Origin: Entomortierella parvispora | Taxonomy: Eukaryota; Mortierellomycota; Mortierellomycetes; Mortierellales; Mortierellaceae | Assembly (NCBI GenBank): GCA_963573315.1 | Contig: OY752150.1 | Span: 310,001 to 374,000, forward strand | Length of the DNA stretch: 64,000 nt | Reading direction: 5' to 3' | Shown here: positions 9,394-20,913 of the stretch, one piece after another | How the letters are laid out: each line of letters opens with the position of its first letter | Numbering within the stretch: position 1 is the stretch's first letter | Made by a program: the position numbers and the translations under genes | Notes under the pieces: model-generated | Seen by the model: the letters and a program-made list of their open reading frames with translations, nothing else | What the model was told of the DNA's origin: nothing | The model's database searches: none

Positions 9394-11595
9394 ATGCACA
9401 CTCATTTGCCTGCATTAGAACGCGCCCTTGGCCTGCCAGAACTTCAAACCCTGGTCGAGCGCTATCTCTCTGTCCGGGATCTCGGTCGTTGCTGTCAAGT
9501 CTCGCGTTTCTTTCACACGCTCTGGAACCGGACACTCTGGAGCAAGATCCGGACCGGTCGTCTTGGTCTACCCGCGTTTCTGGATACATACTGCCAGTGG
9601 GTCGAGAGTTGGGAGCGGACCTCAACCGCGAGTGGATATGCCTTCTTGGACGAAATGGAACAAGTTCGGACCAGCTGCTGCTACCTCAAAAAGGTCAATA
9701 TCAGTCTCCCAGTCTCTGACCCCTGCGGATTCTTGCGACACTTTATGGGCCTGACCGAAGAAGGGGTGGAAGAAGGAGGAGCCAAGCTAGTCGGTGGGAT
9801 GCAAGAATACGGCTACTTTCGACTCTTCATTCCGGGCAGGGTCGTCTTTCTCGAGAACGATGACAAGGACGGAACCTTGACGCGTCAGTGGATACAAGAT
9901 CAAGAATACCTTCAACCCCCTCGACAATTCATCCCAGAATTTTCTCATCCAGAAGACGCGCCTCTTGCCCCAGGACTCCCAAACGCGTTTCTCTCCAATT
10001 GCCTTCGCGTTCTCGAGCTTTCCTCGCCAAAGACGAATTTACCGCTTCTGGACTGGCTGACCCGGGCGGCAATCGAGGGTCATCTCCAGGGACTGGAACA
10101 GTTCATGTTCCGAACGATCGACCTGAGACGATTGGAAGAGGGATGGAATACCTCTCGCTCCTCCATCCTGCAGTTCTTGGGAGCCTGTCCTCGACTTGTT
10201 GTCTATGACGCTCCTCACGTAGTTGTCAAGGGGGATGAGTCCAGGGCTTTTCTCAATGCTGACATGGCCACTGCTTATCCAACAGGACCCTGGAAGGCTT
10301 CTCATTTCCAGGCGAAGGGTGGGTCCTGGAGAAAGATGATTGCTCTGCAGGAGCTATGTCTGGCCTCGATCGATTTTCACTTCTTGGTGGACGAAGAGTC
10401 TGAAGATATGGACGGCAATGCGATCTATACCAAGAAAGACCGCTTACTTTTGGAGTTTTTTCTTCACCTGCCGAGGCTGGTTCGACTTGAAGTCAATGAC
10501 GATATAGCCGACGAGTTCTTGGTTCAGGCCCTGGAGTTGGCCTACCATCCTTCTTGTCTTCGTCCGAGGGAGGGGAGTGACATCCTTGATTCCCTCGATC
10601 CCAAAAGACCTGTCCCAGAGTTCCCTCCTTGTGAGGGCTCTCCTGCCAGATTCTTCTCGGACCAAGATCTTGGGTCGGGGAAGGACCCTAATCTTGGCTA
10701 TTACCGACTGGAGCACTTTCGGAACTTGGATGTATTTAACGTATACGAACGCCTTGGCAATCCATTTGTCGGGCAACCGATGCATCGGTCCTGGGAGCGC
10801 TTTGTGAAATTTCCATGGTTGCGACTCTCAAAACTCGAGTTTTCGCCTCTTCATCTTTACAATCTCCCCGAGAACTTCCTAGAGATTCTGTCTGGACAAG
10901 AATCCATCCGACGACATTTAAAGTCGCTTGTGATCGCCGAGGATCAAAACCCCGGGTTGGGGCCAAGTAGTTCTGAGGATTTCCTGCATCATTTCAGGGC
11001 CAGGACTATTAGTCGCCTTTTGAGATCTTGCTGTGAGCTGAGAGAGATCAAGGTACCGATGACGGATATGGCTCAAAGTGGATTCTTTACTGTGGAGGAA
11101 TCCGATTTGTGGAGTCGATCCTTGACAGGAGGAGGAGGATTTGAGGAACGAACAGGTTGTCGTGACAAGTTGGAGGTGATCAAGATCTCGGGCGTTCAAT
11201 TGGACGAAGGGGATGGAGGCTCGGTAGTTGAGAATGAAGCATTCCGGGAATGGATGGCGAGTCTGAAATCGTTAAGGTCTTTGGTCATCCAAGGAGTGGG
11301 TATCCGGTTAGAGGGGCTCATCGACCTCTCTTTATCATCACCATCATCACCATCATCAGAAAGAGAAGAGTCGATCTGCGGACAGTTGAAAGAGTTGCAG
11401 CTTTTCATCATCGGTTGGGACACGTGTCTCAAGGTCGAACATGTGCAACAACTGGCAAGGCGAATGCCCAAATTGAGGATACTTTCTCTTCCAGGAGCAG
11501 AGGAGTCTTTCGAGCCCGAAGCAGAGGACTGGATTGAGAACTGTTGCCCTCGGCTGTCAGCCTACGTTGGAGATGAGGATGAGGAGCAAGACTAG
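9394..11595 (+). CDS. F-box protein with leucine-rich C-terminal region
   Basis: A single uninterrupted exon of 733 residues. Residues about 5-50 match the F-box fold: Leu-rich PALERALGLPELQ, then YLSVRDLGRCCQVSRFFHTL and the Trp pair of LWNRTLWSKI. An F-box binds Skp1 and places the protein in an SCF ubiquitin ligase. The remaining ~680 residues contain irregular Leu-rich segments (for example LRVLELSS, LRSLVIQGVGI, LKELQLFIIG, LRILSLPG) typical of the degenerate leucine-rich repeats in the large F-box families of Mortierella-like fungi. The substrate cannot be predicted. The start lies right behind a T25 tract and C/T-rich leader. The end is followed by a 328-bp convergent gap to the BTB gene. 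Confidence 0.85.
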   Translation: MHTHLPALERALGLPELQTLVERYLSVRDLGRCCQVSRFFHTLWNRTLWSKIRTGRLGLPAFLDTYCQWVESWERTSTASGYAFLDEMEQVRTSCCYLKKVNISLPVSDPCGFLRHFMGLTEEGVEEGGAKLVGGMQEYGYFRLFIPGRVVFLENDDKDGTLTRQWIQDQEYLQPPRQFIPEFSHPEDAPLAPGLPNAFLSNCLRVLELSSPKTNLPLLDWLTRAAIEGHLQGLEQFMFRTIDLRRLEEGWNTSRSSILQFLGACPRLVVYDAPHVVVKGDESRAFLNADMATAYPTGPWKASHFQAKGGSWRKMIALQELCLASIDFHFLVDEESEDMDGNAIYTKKDRLLLEFFLHLPRLVRLEVNDDIADEFLVQALELAYHPSCLRPREGSDILDSLDPKRPVPEFPPCEGSPARFFSDQDLGSGKDPNLGYYRLEHFRNLDVFNVYERLGNPFVGQPMHRSWERFVKFPWLRLSKLEFSPLHLYNLPENFLEILSGQESIRRHLKSLVIAEDQNPGLGPSSSEDFLHHFRARTISRLLRSCCELREIKVPMTDMAQSGFFTVEESDLWSRSLTGGGGFEERTGCRDKLEVIKISGVQLDEGDGGSVVENEAFREWMASLKSLRSLVIQGVGIRLEGLIDLSLSSPSSPSSEREESICGQLKELQLFIIGWDTCLKVEHVQQLARRMPKLRILSLPGAEESFEPEAEDWIENCCPRLSAYVGDEDEEQD

Positions 11596-11923
11596 AATTC
11601 TGTGTAGATACAGAGACCAAAGAGTTGGGATACATTTGGACGCGTGCGATGACAACCCCTTTTGCAGTTCAGACAGGCTTGCACTTTCAGCCTTTCAGGT
11701 TTCAGGAGCTCACAAACCAACGTCCATGGGTCACATGATATGAAACGCGCCAAAAAAAAAAAAGGAAACGCGTCAAATTCTTGGTGTCCTTCCTCCCCTC
11801 CTTCCCCTTCTTCCTTCACATGAGAGTATGATAGACATATCCCTGAATACTTTCTCCTGGTTGACCTTTCATCAAAACAATCAAAGTAGATCTGTGTTTT
11901 TTTTGTATTACAGGAAATAAAAC
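11596..11923. other. Convergent 3' intergenic gap, F-box / BTB
   Basis: No coding signal. It holds the 3' ends of the rightward F-box gene and the leftward BTB gene, including an A-rich stretch near 11752-11766 and AATAAA on the plus strand near 11905. Confidence 0.5.
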
Positions 11924-13535
11924 TCAAGTCTCTGGTTGTCTGCGCAAGCGTGATGTTGCGAAATGAGCCAATTCATTAGGCTGAAAGGTCTTTTGAGCCA
12001 ATCCATGAAGACCCAAATCAGGATGGGTGGTCCTTTCAAATGTCTCGCAGATCTTGAGGACCAGAGTCGAAGCAATGTTCAGTTTCAAGACGTTTTCAAG
12101 AATCGTGCTGTAATTCTCAGGTGAGAAACTTTTGCACCATCGCTCACTTTCGTTGGTGTACAGCTGTGGGGATGAAGAGGGGGAGAAGAAGGAGAGGGTT
12201 CCAAAGGGTAGAGTTTCAACCGTTTCCATGCCATGTGTTTTGCGCGCATGTTTTTTTTAAAGTTTGCGGAGAGAGAGGAGAAGGGACAGGTGGAAGTGTG
12301 TGAGAAAAAAAAAGGGAAGAGAGAAAGGAGTAGAAACCAAACAAGAAAAGTCAGTTTGAAATTCTGAAGAAAAGGCCAGGATAGAGTAGATTGTGGAGTC
12401 AACTTACCCAATACAACAACTCATCAAACCGACTCCCCTCGGGATCTGACAGGGTCACGGAGAGTTCTGGTAAGGAATCGTCTTCATCAGAGGAATTTGA
12501 GAGGGAAGGTGTCTCCCGATCAGAGATGTTGTACCGCTCAGAGAGTCCAGAATAGAAGCTCTGCCGGTCATGACTGTGGTTGCCGCTGTGGCTGGTATCG
12601 TTGTTGCCATTGTTTTCATCATAGCCTTGCCGCATGCTCACAGCGAGCTCTTTGCTCAATCGAGCCAGCATTGCCTCTCTGTCGTCCTCGAGAGTATCAT
12701 TGTCATGGCTGGCAGCTGAGCCAGTCGACGAATCCCAGGTGCCATTGGCCGCCATGTCGTCAAAGATCCTTCGAAATGTTGGAGACCGACACTAGTGGGT
12801 TGTAACAAAAAAACACACAAGATTCGTCAGGGTTGTGAACAATGACCCCCCTGTTTGTAATCTTTTCATTGGACACCTCGAAACAAGAACACAAAAGAAG
12901 AGCACAAAGAGTCCATATCGCGCTCCGAGCGCGTCTCAATCTCCAATCCCCACACTGTTTTTTTCTGTGATTCGAAAGTTGATGGTCAAGATCGGAAAAA
13001 GAGAGAGGGTGGCGAGTTAGAAAAACAATAAAAAGCAGGGGTGGGACAACAGGGAAAGAATAGGGAGGTTGAGGTTGGTTGGTACGAAGAAGAGAGAGGG
13101 TCAAGGCTTTCTGTGTCCTTTTTTTTAGCTTCTTTGTCGTCCGTGCCTCGGTCCAGAACAGAAGATGAAGAGTAGCTGTGGAGAAAATGTCATTAGGAAG
13201 GAAGGAAGGAAGGAAACCTCTGATAACCGACTTTTTCTTTTTTCTTTTTTTTTTACCCAAAGTACTTGCCAATGGACAAAATATCGGCTTTTGCCCACAA
13301 CCAAGACACAGTTGGCAATATCTCGTCGACCAAAAAGGGTTTGCCCTTGAGGCACCAAAATCTCGGCCCATTTTTGTGCAATGTAAGTAACTGGTGGCCC
13401 TCCAGCCTGACAGGCCAGATCTTGGGGGGAGGGAAGATAAATGTCACCATTGTCGTCATCGTCGTCGGTGGCATCATAGTCGATGGTTGCTAGAGTCGAA
13501 TAAGGAGAGGACTCGAGCTCAATGTTTGATCCCAT
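11924..13535 (-). CDS. BTB/POZ domain protein
   Basis: BTB domains mediate dimerisation and often recruit substrates to cullin-3 ligases. Three exons (13257-13535, 12408-12791, 11924-12163) give 300 residues. The open frames look unrelated until spliced. Exon 1 ends LVVGKSRYFVHWQVLW and exon 2 begins CRSPTFRRIFDDM, which together rebuild the conserved BTB helix pair (H..VL.ARSP.F...F). The third conserved part, SRFDELLYWLYT, crosses the next junction, and LENVLKLNIASTLVLKICE follows. Between them is a ~75-residue acidic, Ser/Asn-rich insert (about 106-180). No second domain (kelch, MATH, ankyrin) is present. The acidic segment DATDDDDDNGD lies near the N-terminus. The MGSNIE start (13535) is the first Met downstream of a hydrophobic, UTR-like stretch; a longer N-terminus is possible. 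Confidence 0.75.
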
Positions 13536-15971
13536 GATGTACAAGAAGGAAATCAGACTGGTGAACGCAAGATGGGCGAGTTTATAGTCAAGCCAACTGA
13601 ACGAGAAAGAGATGAGCCGCTGATGAACGATATAGATCAACGAGAGAAGTTGACAAGGAGAACAAGGACAATCGCTGGACAGCAAGGTAAAAAAAAAAAA
13701 AAAAAAAAGTGTAAGAAGACAAAACGTGAATGAAAGGGAAGAGAAGGGCAGGAAACAATCAACAGATTTTCGGGTGTAAAGAGGGATGATCAATCCCCAG
13801 GCGTGGCTTCACTTTCTGGTGAGGTTAGGGGGGAAGTGAGTACGGTCGTTATTTGACTGTTCAAGTGCCGAGGAAAACCACTGGACACTGCTCCATGTTC
13901 TGCACGTCTTCCACGGCTCTTTTTTTTTTGCCTCTCTGTCTGCTTTCCATTTTTTCAGCCCGTGTAATTTCTCAAACGCCAACTCTCCCGTGCATGGTTC
14001 GAGTCATTTTTCTTTCTTTTTCATGGGGCTTGGAAAATGCAATCAAATCGGACGTGGCTCTGCAAAGGTATGAAATATGACGAGATGACAGACTTCTGCT
14101 TCGTGTCGACCTCGAGGTCAACTGTTGATTGCGAGACGGTCAATGATTCTTTTGCGCACAGACAGTGCGTTTTACGCCTCGACAACAGAGATAGGAGGAG
14201 GACCCGAACCATTTTGTTGATCAATGGATGATCATAATAGGTGGCTATGGAGCGATTGGGTCTATGGTTTGCAGCTCCCGTGGGCAACCACAAGTCCACC
14301 AGACTTCCCGACTCTCTCCTTCTCTCTCCCTCTCACCCCTGTCTCTCTCTCTCTCTCTTTTTCTCTAACTGAATCAAAGGAAACAATTAGGAAAGAGGCG
14401 TGTGCTAATTAAAATCATCGTACAGGATTGTACCGAGGTCTGCGTCATTTATTATTCATTTTAAGGCACGAGGGTAGAATCTCTGAGGGAATGGACGGCT
14501 TGGGTCGTGTTATTGTTTGACTGCCTGCTAGGGTTTGTGTCTGTGTATCCGTCCATCAAGCTGCCTCCAACCGCCCTAATCTGTTTCCTTACTTGTCTTG
14601 GTCATTTTGACAAGAGGGTTAGGAGACTCGCCAATTTTTGGCGAATCGCGACATTACTCCCCTAGAATGCTCTTCACGACGTACAGTACCTGGATGGTAG
14701 AAGTAAGACAAGCAAGGCAGGATTCACTAGCGGGTCTTTGTTTATAATGTTGGCTGCTTGATAATGCTTTGTTCTTTTGTCACCTTTGTAATTCTGGGAA
14801 GAAAAGAAGGAAAAGGGTCTTTTTTGTACCACGCGAAATTTTGGTGTGCCCACTGGGTGTGGATGCAACTGGGAACTTAGCCGTTCCTAAACCAATTGAC
14901 TCTACCTTTGCTTCCAACACTCCCAGGGGGTTTTGTGCATATTTGTTGACTGCTGACTGCGATCAGTAAGGAAAGGAGCGAGGAAGAGGCTAGGCATTGT
15001 TGTTTAACACATACACACATACAATAAAAAAAAAGAGAGAGAGAGAGACAGAGAGAAGGAAAAATACTCAACTGAAGAGTGAGAAGAAGGAACAACAGGG
15101 TTGAACGAAAATCCGCTTCCACGAACTGAACAAGATTCTTCCACCCTTTACTTTCTTCCATTCCTTTCTCCTTGTTCTAGTTAGTCCCCTTGTCTTTGAA
15201 CGGAAACAGGTTTTCTTCTCCTTCTTCCCAAATAAGATTTCGTCCGCATGGTTTTCAGGCTTGCTCATTAATCATCTGGTTCTGAAAAGGTCATTTTAAG
15301 CCAGATGCCAGAAGGGATAAAGATATATCGAGAGATCACGAACTGGAATATTCGATTTTGGGGAGGATCAATTGAGCAAGCGAACCACTAACAAATGATC
15401 CAGGAAGTTAAGGAACCGATAGGGGGTGGCCTACATAGATGTTACCAATGAAATGGCAAGTCTGTAGTTCCTTACAAAACAATGAGAAAAAGAGGGATTG
15501 GTATATTTGAAAATGAATGGGATTCTGCTGGAAAGGAAGGAAGGAAGGAAGACTTTCTGACATTTTGAAACAGAGCATTGTGAGGGGTGTGCTTGTTGCT
15601 TTGAGTTCAGAACGTAGCGTGAAGGGGTGCAAGAAGTATCCGGATAATCCACACGCATGGATTTGCATGCGACAACGAATGTTGCTGTGCTAGCCCCCAT
15701 CAAAAGATGAAAACTTCCTCGGCACAGCTTCAATTGATCCTGCAGACCCATGGACACCATGCATACATCTCAAGAAACAAGAGGGAGCGCAGCTCAGGAT
15801 ATGAAGGAAAAATGGATTTTAACAAGTGTTTGTTTCATTAGATTGGGAGCTTTTTTAAAAAGAATGGGCTAAATGGGAAGGGGTATGATACAAGTATAGA
15901 TGATCGATAGATGCGTGCACAAAAAAACAAAATGAAGAGTGGTGTTTTTGCTTGATTCTGCTGTCCCAGTC
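13536..15971. other. Intergenic region between BTB gene and MFS transporter 1
   Basis: About 2.4 kb in which I see no gene. It includes the BTB upstream region with an A20 run (13689-13708), C/T-rich stretches (about 14300-14370) and the 3' flank of the MFS gene. Open frames here are short and interrupted and have no motifs. Confidence 0.5.
13689..13708. repeat. A20 homopolymer upstream of the BTB gene
   Basis: Twenty A, about 155 bases upstream of the predicted BTB start. Confidence 0.7.
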
Positions 15972-17903
15972 TTACTCCATGGTCTGAGGACCCAAGGTCT
16001 TGCGAAGCTTGTGATGTCTAATCAGTAAACTGACCAAGAAAGCCGCGCCCATGAAGGGAATACAGACACGGAAGGCCGAACGGAGAGCCAACATGTAAGC
16101 GTGCAAAATTGCTTCCTGCACCGGGAGGGAAAACTTCGTGACGTTATAGGGATCCGTGATAACGTCGGAAATTCTGGGGTCGGTAAGAATCAAAGGTCCC
16201 AAGTGCTCCTTGACGGCGTTGTTGAAAACGGTTCCACTGATGGCCACACCAAAGACGGACCCGACGGTACGGAAGAAAGTAGCGTTGGCAGTGGCAACAG
16301 CAATATCTCTGGTCTCGACACCAGACTGGATGGCGAGCATGACAGTCTGCATGCAGAAACCGAGACCCAGACCGTTGATAAACAAAAATCCGATAACCTC
16401 GCCGCGGCTGCTGTGCTCATTGATAAGAGTCAAAAGACCGATACCGGTGGTCGACAAGATCAATCCGGTCCAGATGAAAGGTCTGTACTGTCCCCACCTG
16501 GAGACCATGAATCCAGAAGAGATCGAGGATATCAAGAGACCGACAATCAAAGGCAACATCTCCAAACCAGAAGAAGTGGCCGACTCCTGACGGACAATCT
16601 GGAAATACAAGGGCATGAAGAACATGATACCAAAGAAACCCATTCCGATGAAGAAGCTGGTGGCAAAGACGGCGCTGCTGGTTCTTGACTTGAAGAGACG
16701 GAAGGGAATAATGGGCTCAACAGCAACCCTCATCTCAATAAAGCAGAAGATAAGCAGGACGGCGAAACCAGCGCAGAAGAGACCAATGACACGGGCAGAG
16801 TCCCAAGGGTAGGTGCTGCCACCCCAGTTCAAGGGCAACAGGATCATGACAAGACCGGCAATCAAGGCGAGGGATCCAGCAAAGTCCACACGAGCCAACT
16901 TGGCCTTAAGGGAGCCACCTGCATGGGGCAAATGAAGGACCTTGATGACGGTGAAGATGGTGATGGCACCGACTGGCAAGTTGATGAAGAAAGCCCAACG
17001 CCAAGTGGCATGATCCGTAAAGACACCTCCCAGCAGAGGTCCGATGACTGACGAGAATCCAAAGACGGCTCCGATGATTCCTTGGTACTTGCCTCTGTCG
17101 CGGAGCGAGACCAGGTCAGTGATGATGATCATGACTCCAGACATGATTCCGGCGGCACCCACACCGGCGACACCACGAGCAACGATGATCCAGGTCATAT
17201 TCTGTGCGGCACCGCAGAGAGCGGAGCCGACCAGGAAGATACTAATGGCAAACAGGAAGGTGGACTTGCGACCAAAGATGTCGGCGGCTTTTCCGTACCT
17301 GCATAATGAGTTCAAGAGGGCGAAGTCAGAAGGAGAAAAGATGCGCCCCGTAACGAAAACGAGCTTGATCCAAAGCAACCTCGGAAAAAAACATGGCTAT
17401 GTGTGCAATTGAGGGGTGGTGTGCACTTACAAGGGCTGGAAGGCCGTCGACGTGAGAAGGTAGGCGGTACCGATCCATGGAATCTCGTTCAAGCTATTGA
17501 ACTCACTGGCAATCTTGGTTGTGCACACAGAGACGATCGTCTGGTCGAGCGAGGACAGGAAGATTCCAAGCATCAGACCCGTAAAGACGACCATCAGCTC
17601 CTTGAAGGGCAGAGTCACCGTTCCAACAACGGGCGCAGGTGGGCCAGGGTCGAGGTTGCCATGCGACGAACCCTTGGTAGAGGACGCGCTCGAGTCAACC
17701 ATTACCTCCTGCTTTTGGTCACTGATTTCGACAACTTCCTCCTTCTCTCCAGAAGCGTGCTCTTTACTGCTTCCGTTGTTGAAGTTATCAAAGGTCTCAA
17801 AGGCGTTGGAAGTTTCAGGGGTGGAAGAGATCTTCTTCTCAGACTCAATCACGACTGTGGCATTGTCCGAGTGGACTGATGGCGCCTTTGTGGAAGAGGC
17901 CAT
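15972..17903 (-). CDS. MFS drug:H+ antiporter, DHA2 family (copy 1)
   Basis: A 14-helix major facilitator of the DHA2 type, expected to export drugs, toxins or metabolites at a cell membrane in exchange for protons. Two exons (17431-17903, 15972-17298) give 599 residues. A ~95-residue acidic/Ser-rich cytoplasmic N-terminus precedes helix 1. Helix 1 carries the DHA2 motif SLDQTIVSV (about 118-126). Motif A appears as [16 protein letters not shown] just after the intron, followed by [13 protein letters not shown], the antiporter motif C-like GPLLGG and [11 protein letters not shown]. The intron interrupts the codon between QPL and YGK, as in copies 2 and 3 at 53950 and 56387. The substrate is unknown. 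Similar transporters include fungal Azr1/Tri12-like pumps, so a toxin or azole role is only a possibility. Confidence 0.92.
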
Positions 17904-17952
17904 TGTAAACAGATGTGGGAGTGTTTGCGAGATGAGTGTTTTGTGGAGTGTG

Positions 17953-17954
<2 letters not shown>

Positions 17955-17983
<29 letters not shown>
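17955..17983. repeat. (GT)14 microsatellite in the MFS copy 1 leader
   Basis: Uninterrupted GT dinucleotides, lying 52 bases upstream of the MFS start codon on the opposite strand. Confidence 0.85.
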
Positions 17984-17985
<2 letters not shown>

Positions 17986-18106
17986 AGTTTGTGTCGTTAA
18001 AAAACAAACAAGGGCCGAACGAGCGGCAGAACGAGCGAGCTGGGGGTGAGGAGGACAAAGAAAACAAGAACAGGAACAGGGGTGGGGTGGTCGATCGCTT
18101 CTGGAG

Positions 18107-18116
18107 CTTTATAAAG
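18107..18116 (-). promoter_or_regulatory. Palindromic TATA box of MFS copy 1
   Basis: ctttataaag is a perfect 10-bp palindrome containing TATAAA on the minus strand, about 204 bases upstream of the ATG at 17903. Confidence 0.5.
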
Positions 18117-20913
18117 ACCCAGCAGCAGAGGCCACGTCAACGTTGAGGCCGAGGCAATCAATTGACAGCGATTGTTCCGGCAATACCTTTAAGCTGTGCC
18201 CCTCGACCACGCAATAGGTATTGAGCGGAAAGGAGGGGCTGCCCTCGGGGTGGTGGGGATCTTTAACCTGCTCAAGAGTTCGTGTGGAGGCACACTGGCT
18301 GCAAGGGCGAACGACTCCAAATAAAGCCTGGAGTAGATCCAGTGGACTGAAGAGATGAGGCGGAATGTGTATCCGCAATAGGGTTTTGCTGCGACTTGGC
18401 AAGAAAACCTGTTTGCCCTGACTGGAGCAGCGGAGCAAAAGAGCGGAAATGAAATCCGAACAAGTTGATACGTTCTGTGTTGTTGTGTTTCGCCCACTGG
18501 CAAGCGAGATATGTAGTGCCTGTTTCTCTCTCATCTTCTCTCTCATCTTCCAGACACACGCAAGTTCACCCGGTGGGACAACAGGAGCTGTGACAGAGTG
18601 CTGGCAATCTCGTCCTTGGAGCAAAACACTCGGTAACCCAACATCGACCCGTTGCGCTGTGGATCCCTCGCTCGTCTTCAACCGACTCAACTCCCTCGAT
18701 GCCGCCCGCAGTCCAGGCCTAGCCTCTGCCACCTGACACAGGCGATGCGTGCTCTGACAATGAAAAAAAGGAAAAATTTCCTATTTCAAATACAGTTCAG
18801 AGGAGGCTATCCAAGATATGGTCTGTTCCCTTTACCTTTGCCCTTTTGAATGTTCTGCTGTACTACTCCCTCTGCTACTCTATTCTATTTTTCTCTCATA
18901 CTCTGTGTGGATAAAATGGGAAAGCGTTGTGCCGACTCAAAGCCAGGCTAAATCCTAAATGGACTTGCAAACAATCTCGAATTTCCTGGGTGGAGGTTTT
19001 TCTTGGGTTGAGCTCACCCCTGCCAACGGGCGATCTCGTCTTCTGAACACCAATCTTTCTCCTACAGCACGTCCACACGTTGCTCGCAGTGCGGATGTCG
19101 TCCTGACACGACCCTTTCCTTCTCAGAGCCGAGAGCTCCTTGCAAACAATAATAACAGCAATACTTCGCACACTGATTCCTTCGGCAACACGGACATTCC
19201 TTTTCCATTGAAACCACGCTTTTGTTTTTATTTTGATGGCTGATGTTGAGTTGCTTGACAAACCTGCTTCTTTGCTTTTTGACTCGCTTCACTTTCGTCA
19301 CTCTGCGCAGAACAGCCATGGTTCAAACGTTTGGACAACCGCCGTCCACAGCGGACAGATCTTTTTTTTTACTTTTCGGGCGTAGTTTTCTCCTCGACGG
19401 CGCTGGAATCGTATGATTTACTAGTGGTTCTTTGTCAGTATCAATCCCTTGCTCAGAGTCACCCCTGCAGTCCTTATTGACGTAGTTCGGTAGGTACAGT
19501 CGTGGAGACTGACTGACGGTCTATCGTTTACCCTTCGATTGCTTAGACCATGACCTCTCTCCCCACCCCCCTCCACACACACACAAGACCCCCCTCCCCC
19601 TCTCCTGTTTTCGTCAGCTTGGGGACTGTGCAGGACACGTGTGGTAATCGTGCCTTGCACGGCCCCAGAAGGAAATAAAACGCGTCGACTTTTGATCACT
19701 TCTGTCACCCACGTGAGAAACTTGTGCCGCTTTCAACAAGAAAGCGAGAGTGTACAGCAAGACACAAAGACACCAAACCTCACCGCACAGCAGGTCCTTT
19801 CGTGCATCGTCCCACCGCCAGCCATGCGGATGTCCCGGGCTCTTTCTTGATGCAGGATGTGCTCTCCTGTTGTATGCCCTCCTGGTCCTGCTCCTGCGCA
19901 CCTTCGCTTTCGAATCATCTTTGCTCTGTTGCTGAAAGATGAAGCTTTACGGGCCGTTTTGACATTCACTATCACCCATCAACTCCTACCCTTTCGCCTT
20001 CTAATGTTCACCTGCGTGTTTTCCCGCCCTTGCCAGTCCTGCAAGTCGATCCATTGCCGGCCAAATGAGAAAATGTGAACAAGGCACATGAAAGAGATGC
20101 GAGAGCCAAAAGGACTGGACACTACTCGGCGTGTGAGTCCACCTTGCTCCCTCCCTTAATCTTTTTTTGTACTGTGAGCTCAACCCAACCAGACCTCCTG
20201 AGGTTCCTTTCATCTCTTTCCCTTGTTCTATTCCTTCTTTTTCTTTATGTGAAGTTGTCGTCCTTGCCTCCTCTTCTTTTTATCCTCCTCCTCCTCTTCT
20301 TCGTCCCTTCCTTCTATCACTTCTAGCAAATAACAGCAAAAACATTGCAGGAACCGGTTCATCGTTGTTTGTTGCGTTCGTTGGGTCTGCTCTCTTTTTC
20401 ACCCGTTCTTTTCCAACACTCTCTCAGATCCACCTCCTTTTTGCTCAAACACAGAGGAGTCGCTGTTTTCCCTTATCAAACATCTCCAGCATCATTCGTT
20501 TCTCCTTTGGCTTTGGGCTTGTGTTCGACTTCTCCCTTGTTTTGCGTCTTTCCCATGGCTCTTGGATCTCCGAGAATCATGGACTGGGCTAGGCTGACTT
20601 GACGTGATCTCAATGCCCGCAATGGCACACTGAAAGACAAATGAAGGTCCTTCTTTCCAAGTTCCCTTGTCTTGTCTCTCATCGCCCTCACCCTCTTCGA
20701 TCCGCGTCTTCGCTCTTTGGCTCACCTCTTTGCCTTGCGGGTATATCCATATCATCCTCTCGCTTCTTCTTTTGTCCTTTTCTTACCTTTCTCTTCTCTC
20801 GTGCTACCCATCCGCCTCTCCTCACAATAAGCTCCTCAGCTCCCTCTTGCTCTGAGTAGGCACTCTCCTCGCTCAACATCGCGTTGTGCATTGATTTATT
20901 ATAAACTTACATA

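Larger units (their letters stand above)
17904..20913. other. Divergent intergenic region, MFS copy 1 / Ser-rich protein
   Basis: Three kilobases between two divergently transcribed genes with no supported gene in between. The left end holds the MFS leader and TATA box. The right end (about 20160-20890) is strongly C/T-rich, as in other promoters of this window. The middle part (18700-20100) has only short frames without protein-like composition. Confidence 0.5.

Noticed and set aside
13990-14010. GGTTCGAGTC, similar to a tRNA B box
   Set aside because: The flanking bases do not form a T stem and no A box or cloverleaf is present upstream.
16101-16688. 195-residue plus-strand frame opposite MFS copy 1 (and similar ones opposite copies 2 and 3)
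   Set aside because: These are charged antisense shadows of membrane-helix codons, seen at the same place in all three paralogues.
18109-18732. 207-residue minus-strand frame upstream of MFS copy 1
   Set aside because: No motif, no splice partners and mixed composition. It lies in what is most simply promoter DNA.
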